Below, piece by piece: positions 38,625 through 49,500 of a stretch of 64,000 bases of DNA; the stretch's first letter is position 1; each line of letters begins with the position of its first letter. A model generated the notes under the pieces. That model had not been told where the DNA came from. It worked only from the letters and a program-made list of their open reading frames with translations, and searched no databases. Both the position numbers and the translations under genes were made by a program. The stretch covers positions 39,715,084 through 39,779,083 of the forward strand of contig CM060200.1 of the NCBI GenBank assembly GCA_030562195.1, read 5' to 3'. This DNA comes from Nipponacmea schrenckii (lineage: Eukaryota > Mollusca > Gastropoda > Lottiidae).

Positions 38625-41099
38625 TTACATACTGAAAGTGGAGGCTTTCTTATTATAAATAGATGGTGAAGTTTCAGGATGTAAAATATTACCATACATG
38701 TTAACAACAACAATTAAACAACACAGTAAAATAGGACCAATAAATGCCCCTTCCAATCCTAGGCAATACATACCACCAGCTATGGCTAAACCTGTCATAA
38801 ATGGGTGCCCCCCTTTAATTTCACTGTAAATTGCAGTATCAACAATATAGGCTGGTAGCATATGAACAACTATTAACATTATTGCCATTATTCCTTCCCC
38901 TTTTAGCACCCACAGTTCCAAAGCCCCTGGGAATGCAGCCCAATATGTGCCAACAAATGGTACAGCCCCAAAGACAGCAGCCATAACTGATGGTATAAAA
39001 ACAATATCCACATCAAAAACAACATGAGTTAACCAGGTAAAAAATCCATAAAAAGCTGACATTTTTACAGATGCCATAAAAACAGAACTGATTGCTTCTT
39101 CTACTGCTTGCCCAAACCCTGAACCACTTCCGGGACTGTTTCCTGAACTCATGCTGACACTGGTAAACCATTCCACAGGTTTATATGTTTTACCACTAGA
39201 CGCCAATAAATAGAATAGTGTAGTTAAAAAGATAACCGCAGCTAGAACAAAATTCAAAATGGCTGTTCCACCACCAAGGATCATTGATATGATAGCTGAA
39301 AGAATCTGAGTAATTAAGTTCATATTGCCTTTTATCACACTCCACACAGAGTCCAATACGGACATAAAGATACCTATATTTTCTTGAACAAAAGCTACAG
39401 CACTAGACACATCAAATAAACCATTTCCTTTTGAAGCATATTCCCACAAGGCAGTAATGTTGGACATATTAGGTAAGCTTAAATCACTTTTGTGTTTAGT
39501 AACAGTAACAGTGCTCTGAGAACGCAATGCATTAAATATTGTGTCCCACACTTCTAATACTTGCTGCTCAATGTGTGTGCTGTTGACTTGACCATCAACC
39601 ACCAACTCTCGAACCTTTAAAACAATCCAATCTCTTCCATATATGTAAGCATTACCCACCATTGAATCCATTGCATCAGACATATCTTTCTGATCTGGTA
39701 GCCACTGACTCACCTCAGGATGTAGAGTATCGTTCAGTAATGTACTGGTCATTGAAACCATCAGCACACTTTCTTGATGGATCTGTATAACTCCTAGTAC
39801 CGTAAACATAATAGTCCCAATAACTAGGGCCAATATCAACAAGATACTTGTCATCTTATCCATTCCATTCTCTAAAACTGAAATAATTTTGCCATCTCCT
39901 TTCAGAACCAACTTTATTAATCCTCTTACAGATCTTGGAATCAGAACATCCTTTCGAGAACGAAACCATTCATTAGCCTTGGTTTTCAGTTCTTCTATCT
40001 TCTCTCCCATCATACCTTCACTACTGACAGCGGCACCAAGCTTCTTAAAGAGCATTATCACTAATGGCAATACAAAAAATAACAAAATGACCCAAAGGTG
40101 CATCCACAACCGAACAAGGATATGTCCCCAAAACACAGCAATAAAACACTGGTTTGTTAAAGAACTACCAGACGTTTCAGATTTTGTCTTTTTAAGTGTT
40201 AAAGAACTAGGTTTAGATTTTTCTAGTGCAGGTAAAGATTTGGTCTCCAAATCACTTGGATCTTTTGTGGTTTCAGTCAATCTTTTAAATGTCCATTCTG
40301 TGTTCACTTCAGGCTTTTTATAGACTTCTGTTTTTACTTCAGATTGGGTGTTGGTAACCTTAGATTCAGCTTCTTCTGTAGTTTGATTTCTTTCTCCACG
40401 AACCTCAGTGATGAATCCAATTACCATGACAGCAATTATTGCTATGAGTAAGGGGACCCTAAGCGATCCAGCTATAGTGGCAATATGGAGTGTAAATATT
40501 ACCCAAACTGGAATAGATAAATAGGATAGAGTCTGGTGAGATTCTGGAGTCCAGAAAAATATCAGAACTAAAATATAAGCTATAAATATTGTCCAGATCC
40601 ATAGAGAGCTAAAATAATCCAACAGTTCATATAAAAACCAAAACACAAACATAGCAATAGATAGTATCTTCTGTAATGGACCAAAATGGTACACCAAGTA
40701 TATTGAAGGAAGTCCAATAGCAACACTAAAAATGGTTTTAAAGTTTGTGTTTATAAATTCACCCAGCTTATTCGAAAAATTATTGAGAACTGTGAGTGGC
40801 AAGATGGTCACACCGACTGCAATTGGAGTTCCCGATTTCTTTAATCCCTTCATCCATCGTACAATACAATTCGTCAGTGATCGCTTTAAGGGATACAGAA
40901 ATGTCCCACACAATAATGCCCATAATAAAGGTCTCAGGAAAGCTTCCAGTATGAAATACACGGAAACCACAGCAGCAATTACAACCAGAATCAAGAAATT
41001 GGAAGCTGTTGTATACACAGCTTGTTTCAAAGCTTTTTCATGACCTTGTGGAACATATTGCTGCCACACACTGCTCAGGTATTCCGACGGAGATGTCAT
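38625..41099 (-). CDS. TMEM245: Transmembrane protein 245 (AI-2E transporter-like family), single exon
   Basis: Polytopic membrane protein of the TMEM245 family, related by its C-terminal half to bacterial AI-2E/YdiK permeases; substrate unknown. One uninterrupted 824-codon frame (human about 880 aa). Near the N-terminus FILEAFLRPLLWALLCGTFL is the family hallmark. A cluster of hydrophobic segments follows to about residue 235, then a polar, Lys/Thr-rich cytosolic-looking stretch (about 235-320), then further segments. The AI-2E-like core is about 500-800, with VMAAVFGAVPFVGTYWAAFP and GLAIAGGMYCLGLEGAFIGP. The start is the first ATG, just before EYLSSVWQQY. The complete lack of introns is unusual beside its intron-rich neighbours and beside the multi-exon vertebrate gene. 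The frame is intact, so this looks functional. Confidence 0.95.
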   Translation of the reverse strand: MTSPSEYLSSVWQQYVPQGHEKALKQAVYTTASNFLILVVIAAVVSVYFILEAFLRPLLWALLCGTFLYPLKRSLTNCIVRWMKGLKKSGTPIAVGVTILPLTVLNNFSNKLGEFINTNFKTIFSVAIGLPSIYLVYHFGPLQKILSIAMFVFWFLYELLDYFSSLWIWTIFIAYILVLIFFWTPESHQTLSYLSIPVWVIFTLHIATIAGSLRVPLLIAIIAVMVIGFITEVRGERNQTTEEAESKVTNTQSEVKTEVYKKPEVNTEWTFKRLTETTKDPSDLETKSLPALEKSKPSSLTLKKTKSETSGSSLTNQCFIAVFWGHILVRLWMHLWVILLFFVLPLVIMLFKKLGAAVSSEGMMGEKIEELKTKANEWFRSRKDVLIPRSVRGLIKLVLKGDGKIISVLENGMDKMTSILLILALVIGTIMFTVLGVIQIHQESVLMVSMTSTLLNDTLHPEVSQWLPDQKDMSDAMDSMVGNAYIYGRDWIVLKVRELVVDGQVNSTHIEQQVLEVWDTIFNALRSQSTVTVTKHKSDLSLPNMSNITALWEYASKGNGLFDVSSAVAFVQENIGIFMSVLDSVWSVIKGNMNLITQILSAIISMILGGGTAILNFVLAAVIFLTTLFYLLASSGKTYKPVEWFTSVSMSSGNSPGSGSGFGQAVEEAISSVFMASVKMSAFYGFFTWLTHVVFDVDIVFIPSVMAAVFGAVPFVGTYWAAFPGALELWVLKGEGIMAIMLIVVHMLPAYIVDTAIYSEIKGGHPFMTGLAIAGGMYCLGLEGAFIGPILLCCLIVVVNMYGNILHPETSPSIYNKKASTFSM

Positions 41100-43503
41100 T
41101 TTCAGATTTCAGAAGGTTGTTTTTAGCAAAATTTCAGATTAAAATCAAAGTTAAGCTTTCCAGACTCTAAAAACCAAATAAGAGTCTTTTGTTGTTGATG
41201 AAATAAGATACGTGGAGCAGGTTCGGTTTCTGGATGATAATGGTTTTAGTCAATACTACAGCAAGTGCTAGCAGAGAAATAAGAATATAAATATAAATAT
41301 GCCTCCAAAAAAAAACACAACTCTGATGCAAAGTATTTCCGACAAAGTCCCTTTTTGTATCGTGTTTACTAATGCATATTTTAGAAAACGTTTGAATTAA
41401 AAGAGTATAGTTTGTATGGTAAAACGAACTGTCAACTTATTTTTATTTACTTATGAAGTCTTTATTTACATTTTTTTAAAAGAGCTCTTTCAAAGGGACA
41501 TAATTTTTTATTAGACTACAGTCAAATATCAATTAGCCACAAGACTAGCATTCTAAGTCTTATGAAATCAAACATTTGATTCTTGTAAGATGCAAGATCC
41601 TAATTAGAATAACTATATTAACTTATTTCAGGTTTCAGGATTTCAGGTTTGTGTAATGTTTGTCCATAGAAATTGGCCATTGGACCAAGCCAATTTCTCG
41701 AAATTTTGTGCATCCATACAAGATATTTGGGGCTAGGCCTTCACTTGAAAGTTTTTAAATCAAAATAATCTGCTTAAAATTTTGTTTTTGTACTTGTTAA
41801 CGGCACTTTTCATTTTTTCTCCCTGTCTCCACTTCCTGGAGCAGAGAGCCATGACTTAACAGATTGAATCGAGATAGTTTGGGGTGTCTAATTGGTTTGA
41901 AATTGATGCAAGTAGTTTTCACATGCGACTGGAAGTTCTCAGGATACCATGCAGCAATAGAGGCATAAAATCAAAGCAAAACTGGAATGAGGAAGGAGAG
42001 AGCAGAAACAGTAAGTCTGATTACCGTAAACAAAGTGCTCCACTTCAAATGGACTTTTAGCAACCCTTTCAATACAAACTCAAAACATATGAAGGCAAAG
42101 GTATTTATAACAAATGATGGTAAAGTATCAAGTATCTACAAAGACATACAATGTACATATTGCAGAAAAAGTCATTTCATATTTATTTTAAAACAATTTA
42201 TTCAAATAGACTTTACTTTGCATCTTATTTTTTTTGGGCCAAAATTAGTTTGATTAAGATATAGAGTAAACAGGCATCATTATTCCAATTCCACTGGGAG
42301 AATATATTCCACTTTCCTCTGTAATAGAAGATAGGATAGATTGAGATAGTAAGAAATCTGAGCTAAGTTTTTAAAGCAAGGGTTATGCTGTTGTGAGAGG
42401 AAATAAGCATCATGCTACACATTTAACTTCTTATATTCATTTATTAAAACATCAGTGAGCATTGGACTCAAATGCAAACTAATGTTACTTAGAACCATGA
42501 AATTGGGTGCACAATCTTGATGTACAAATTGAAAAAAGTTTCTTTCTAGATTTACATAATTTTTTTAATGTTATTACATATTTGGACAAGTATGTGATTT
42601 TACCAGATGCTGCAAATATCTATATAAATAAAGAGTTAAAATAAATATATGAATAAGAGTATAAATTAACGCAACATTGACAAAGGGATATTGATGATAA
42701 TAGCAATAATTTAGGGTAAGGATTCAAAATATATTAAGATAAACAATAAAGATGAAAAAAAAAAATCGTGTGATATTGATATCAGTACGAATGATGTTTT
42801 TTCTTTTCTGTTGAGCCTGATTATTTTCTTCTAACATTGCAAATGTTAGGAAGAGTTTTAGCAAATATATTGAAAGAATCTACATATTATTTTGATCAGA
42901 GATCGAGTTCTACAACTGAAGTACATGCAATGAAGAGGAACCATAAGGTCAACCCTTGAAGGGATAATAGGTCTAAGAATGAAGAGCTCTATTTATCAGT
43001 AAATATACCTGCTGCCATAAATAATATAAATAAATAATAAATATCAAAAAACTAAGTAATTTTCCATAAAGATGCATTTGATTATTGAAAAACGCTTATT
43101 TTATTGATTAAGTATCTTTCATGACTTAGTTTGTGAGTTTTCCAGATTTTATGGGATTCTGTTACTTTATGACATCAGGTAAGTTCACTAATGAATATAT
43201 ACTCATATTGACCATTCTTGAGAGCTAAATTTTATGTTCATGCTAAGACAAAGTATCCCTTTAATTATGTGACAATCTAATTCGTTGCATGTCAACCTGA
43301 ATACACAGACAGAGCACAATGTCTTAAATGAGTGAGCATGCCTGGTGTTTGCAAAAACCACTTGTCACAATGTTAGTATAGTGGACATAGCACAAGATGT
43401 TTTATCACAGATATGTTTTTTTTCAAGAAAACTTGTCAGAAATTCTTAGTCACATCTAACACCTATAAAAAAGGCCAATTTAAATTGTTGTTACACCTCA
43501 AGA
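41100..43503. other. Spacer between CTNS 3' end and TMEM245 5' end
   Basis: Holds the presumed TMEM245 promoter (41100-41450), presumed CTNS 3' UTR at the right edge and a family IV MITE-like element (42957-43218). No other exon or RNA gene is recognised. Confidence 0.5.
42957..43218 (-). mobile_element. MITE-like element, family IV
   Basis: Reverse-orientation relative of 52971-53203 and 56815-57050. It begins GGGATAATAGGTCTAAG, contains TTTATCAGTAAATATACCTG and TTGAAAAACGCTTATTTTAT, and ends ACTAATGAATATATACTCAT. The internal AAACGCTTA/TAAGCGTTT hairpin is the common core of the family. Confidence 0.65.
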
Positions 43504-46500
43504 TTACTTCAATTTAGGATTTGAAAATTCGTCTTTATTAACAATTATTTCCACCTCTTGATAAGGAGAGTTCCCACGATACAATATATAATGCTGAACC
43601 ATAAATAACACATCAAACAATATGGAGAAAAAACCCAAACCAAACTTTGTAGGGTCACCAAATATTGAATCCCAGTCGTCTGAAATAAAAATTAAAAATA
43701 TTAATTTTATTAAAAATAAATGTAAGTTGAGAATCTGATTGAATTTTAAATTTTAATTTTAATTTTTGGATTTTTGCTTGCTCCTTTTCAGACAAAAGAA
43801 ATTGACTATTGTGCAATGAGGACATTTTGTTCAAGAGGGTAGTGGTAGCTCAGTGAGTTGGATGCCTCATAACCTGAGGGTCCAGGTTTCAATCCCAGCA
43901 AAGGTTGAGATGAATTTAAGAATTTTCATCCCACTTTCCCCCGTCAGTGATACAGGTCTGAGAGGTTGACATGGAAAAAGTGTCTAGATGTTCGGATTGG
44001 ACAATAAACCAAGGCCTTCTTGTGCTAGAGGCTGGGCATGGTAAAGATCTCTCTTCATTTGGAGATTGCTGTTCTATCTTCATTAGCCTATCAGGTGCAG
44101 AAGAGTGGGATGTAAATCTCCATTCATATAATTTTTTTATATCACAGAATGAAGCAATTTATTTGGATGGTACATTAGCAAATAAAGCCAATCAGAGCCC
44201 TTGACAGCTTGGCTGTTAACATTATGGCATTGTCTATAAAGACATTTAGGTCTCATACAAGTTGTTAGTACAGTTATTGCATAAGTACAATTGTTAGTAA
44301 AAATCTGATAATGTGAAGATGGACGTTACCATACTAGCAGGACATTATGTTTTAAAATAATAGCTTATCTCCCTTATAGTAAGTGATATATAAATTGGTC
44401 GAGAGTCAATAGTAAGTATGTAATATTGAAATCTATAGTTGAACTTACCACTGTTGTATGCTAACAATAACATCTGTAATACACTAAGGCTACCTCCTGT
44501 ACAATCTAATAAAACATTACCTATACTCCAACCATCAGTACTCTTTCTACGGTAGTTCATATAGGCCTGTAATATAACAATATACATCTATTGATCTATC
44601 AGTATTCTCGGATTAATATCATCTATTTATCTAACACTCATGTTCCCTTTTAGAAATTTAGAACTGATTACAAGAAGATTTAATACGGATTATGTTTCTG
44701 TTGATTACTGGTAAAATTTCTGTGTTCAAAACTTCATAATAACTATGTTAACTCTTTATTTTTTCATTATTTTTAATTTGAGGAGTTATTTTTTTAACTG
44801 CGCGAATTTCATACCCAATAAGTTCCTATTTTAATATGAATAGGCCTTAATTTGTGACCCTGGCCAGTGCTCTACATAGGAGTTATTTTTTTAACTGCGC
44901 GAATTTCATACCCAATAAGTTCCTATTTTAATATGAATAGGCCTTAATTTGTGACCCTGGCCAGTGCTCTACATAGGAGTTATTATTTTAACTGAGCGAA
45001 TTTCATACCCAATAAGTTCCTATTGTAATATGAATAGGCCTTAATTTGCAACCTTAGCCAGTTTACATTGTCTTTGAATAGGCCTTTGACTGGAAGGGTA
45101 ATTAATTGTATAAATGAACAAGGCATAAGATATTCAAGCTATTTTGTGTTTTACCTGAGGAACATATTTAATCAGAGTAACACCAAGTTTGATATAAGAG
45201 AAATAATAGAGATAGGTTAACCAAGTTATAACACCACCAGCTGCTACTCCCAACGTAACCACAGAGAATAATATAGCTATACCCACTAATATTTTACAGA
45301 ATTTTGATATCTTCTGGCTTCCTCTCTGAAAATATAAATATTATTTTGCAGCCCTGATATATTTTGGATTACTATGAGTAACACTAACACTGTCGTCTGC
45401 TAGGCGACTAGGTGCCGTGGGTTCGAATCCCGATCGGTGCGAGGAAATAAAAATTAGGTCTGATTCCTAGGCCCGTGCTTTCCCTGAACTACGAGATAGT
45501 AGTTTCCCCTCCTCTATCTAAATCTGCCAGTGCCAGGATATATGGCTGTCTCCCTGAGCGGGTGTAAGAGAACATTCATTTGAATCGTGTAGGCAACAGT
45601 ACTTCTCGTTAAAATTGAGTTCTGAAACCACTTTTTTAGAGTGGTGAATGGCTCAGTGGTTAGCGAGTTGGACTGTCGTCTGCTAGGCAACAAGGTGCCG
45701 TGGGTTCGAATCCCGATCGGTGCGAGGAAATAAAAATTAGGTCTGATTCCTAGGCCCATGCTTTCATGGAACTACGAGATAGTAGTTTCCCCCCCCCCCC
45801 CTCTAACTAACACATGATTTGACCACACCCAATATATGACAAAGATTGGCAATACCCAGAACCATTATTAACTACTCACCTCATATATAAGACATTGAAA
45901 TATAGTAAACAGGGTAATAAACACAGCATGTATAGTAAATATAACATCATTTAACTGTACTGGGTTAATACCACGGGGATGTTGTCTTTTATATTCATTC
46001 TGAAATCAAATATAATCTCATACAATAATTCAGTAGATGGAATCAAGAGAGAAGTCAGTGGGATAATTTTAAAATATATATGAATAACATAATAATATTA
46101 ATAGTTAAATAAATTTTTTATTATGGATGGATACTTCTTGAATATTTATTAATTTTGTTATTTATTATATTGAAAATAATTAAAAAAAATTCTAGAAGTA
46201 TTATTCTATAATGATTATTTTTATTCATCTATATCTGCGCTTCTAATACTGTTTGCCATTGAAGGATTATTTAAAATAATAATATGTTTCACTCTTGCAG
46301 GAATTTAGGATCATTATATATCTTGTTTTAGGTCTTGAGATAAATAAGTCAAGAGAAATATAAATATCAAATATTGGTTAAATAGAGCCAAAAAAAAAAC
46401 TTATATTATAATAGACAAAAGGCAAGGAAACTTCCTATAAAGCAATATTTAAAACACAACACACAAAACAACAAGAGTTTTAGCTTATTGGCTAAAAAAA

Positions 46501-49500
46501 AGATGAAGAATTTAGGTTTGCATTCTGGACAAGGGTAAAATTTATATTGTTTAAATAAGCTGGAACAAGCGAGTAACAGCTCTTTGAGCACACATCGACT
46601 TAAGCGCATAACAGCTTGTAAGACACAAGAAATACCTTTATGCTATCAATCCAATACAATCCAACATTAAAAAAACCATAGGCAAAAAATCCTAATAGAT
46701 TGTAAGTTATATAATCAAAGTTCAAACCAACTACACTGAAAGAAAGAGATTTCTATGGTTTAACTAACCTTTACATCATCTATCCAATACATGCCTATAT
46801 TAAACAAACAATAGGCTAGAAACCCCGTTATATTATATGCTAAAAAGTCAAAATTTAAACCAACAACACTGAAATTTAAGCAGAAAAGCATAAAAATATA
46901 AATAAAAGGCATCAAAATATCTAATAACATCCCATTTTAACACAAAAAAATAAGGCGTAAAATAGCCTAATATAGATTCTTCTGTTAGCTGATCAGTATA
47001 ACAGAAGGCACAGATCTAGAATATAACCTAGACAATTGTGATATCTGGAGTTTCTACAAGCTGGAAAATACTCTCTTGTATTTAATAACAGAACATAATT
47101 TTATTAATGTACAGTTTTAAAACGTTGTGTACAATAAAATCCGGGAGAAGTGTACATAAATTGTGTTCCATTATTTATCTGAGTATGTGATCTCTACCTC
47201 TAAATGTCGATTAATTTCTGTCTTATGACCTAAAGTAAGGTATTGCTCTTCTTTTTGAAATGAAGCAAGCAAGATAATGTCTACTGTGACTCCTTTTTTT
47301 TAAAGCAAATGGTAGATTTATATATATTTCATCAGTATAATTAAAATATAGACCTAATTTTTGTCGTTCAAACAGTCTGTAATAAAGGGCAGTGTTAGAC
47401 CTAACTGTAGTGATTACATAAACAGCCAAAAGCTAATAAAACATATGAAACAAAACTTATAAAATACGAACGAAAGTTAGGTCAATATTTTAATAAGACA
47501 GTATATTTCATGATAAATATGATTTTAGTGTTTCGCTTGTTGTTAAGCATCACTACTGAGAAAACAATAATCACTTGTTTAAAATGATTGGCACTTACCT
47601 TTTTCTAAAATAATTAGAAAATACTTGAGGATAGAAAGATACAGTCCATGCTACGAAGTACAGCCATCCAATGACGGCATTAATAGTAACTAACATTGTT
47701 GCATGGTATACATCTATTCTGACGAATACGTTTGTTAAACTGAAATAAAACAAAATTCACTTTTATATTCAACATGACTTTAAAATCTCAACAATTGTTA
47801 ATTCTCTAGAATAATTAACATCTAACGATAAAACTGATATATTATTTTCCTGCTCACCCTATATCAAAATGGACAATAACTCCAGGTCTAGAAGATGTTC
47901 CGTGCTCCCTCACTAATAAGCAGTGTTCTAAACAGGCCCCGTATTCTTAATTGATCTTAGCACAAGGATGTCCTAGGGTCTTAATGTTTAACACTGTTTA
48001 GCATAGCCTAGTCTTCAGTTTCAAGATTTACCGTATTATAGTACCTGATTTTCTTGATTTCATAACATAATGAACTCTATGGCTAACTTGACACCTGGGC
48101 CAATGTTCCCAGAGCTGAGTATCTTTCTCGTATGATAATAACAGCAAACAAGTTAGAACTCAGTAAATCAAATCATTCTTGCATTATTCAGGATTCATCA
48201 AAAGTTTACTTATTAAGTTCAAAAAAACACATTCAGAAAATAGACAATACTCACTCATCTATGTCTGTTGATGTGGAATTCAGACCAAGAGTCAAGTGAC
48301 CTGGATTACGTGATTTTATTAAAAATGGGATCTTCTGTGTACTATTAGCTGGTATTTCCAGGGCTGGTATAGATTCTATTAATTTTGTCGACTGACTAAA
48401 TTCTATCTTATCATCAATATCATAGGTAAAATTCACTGTCGCATTTTCATGTAATATACCACTTAAATTATAAAAAAACAAATATCTTAACTTAAAAATA
48501 TTTAAATATAGAAAACAGCTAATATTGCTATGTATTTATATATTCTATCTATCATTATAGGCAATAGCTCTGTAGTTGACACATGTCTCACATAACTATT
48601 ATAAACTTCATCTTCAGAACATCTGTTTCAAAATGAAAGTTTTCAATATTGATCTTTTGAACAAGGTCGCTAGTTATATCAATCACCTATACTCTAAGTG
48701 TTCTTATTTTTATTATTTCCTTATTGAATAACAAATAAAAAATCAATCATTTTCAATTCATACATCTTTAGTATGTCAGTGTTTGAAGATACATAACTAC
48801 ACGAGGAATGCCATGACCACTGCTTTTCTAGTTTTATGATGTATCGCTGGCAAATATTAACAAGTTTCACACACATGTCATGCTGAAGACAGTTTCACAC
48901 ATATCATGCTGAAGACAGTTTCACACACATATTATGTTGAAGACAGTTTCACAAACATATCATGTTGAAGACAGTTTCACACACATATCATGTTGAAGAC
49001 AGTTTCACACACATATCAAGTTGAAGACAGTTTCACACACATATCATGTCAAAGACAGTTTCACACACATATCATGTTTAAGACAGTTTCACACACATAT
49101 CATGTAGTTTAAGACAGTTTCACACACATACCATGTTTAAGACAGTTTCACACACATACCATGTTTAAGACAGTTTCACACACATATCATGTTCAAGACA
49201 GTTTCACACACATATCATGTAATTTAAGACAGTTTCACACACATACCATGTTTAAGACAGTTTCACACACATACCATGTTTAAGACAGTTTCACACACAT
49301 ATCATGTTCAAGACAGTTTCACACACATATCATGTTCAAGACAGTTTCACACACATATCATGTTTAAGACAGTTTCACACACATATCATGTTCAAGACAG
49401 TTTCACACACATATCATGTTTAGAAAGTTTCACACACATATCATGTTTAAGACAGTTTCACACACATATCATGTTTAAGACAGTTTCACACACATACCAT

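Noticed and set aside
39889..41043. Plus-strand frames of 144 and 103 codons
   Set aside because: Antisense shadows of the TMEM245 coding sequence.
45640..45730. tRNA gene with GGTTCGAATCC arm
   Set aside because: A and B boxes are present but the sequence does not fold as a tRNA cloverleaf and continues into a repeated SINE body.
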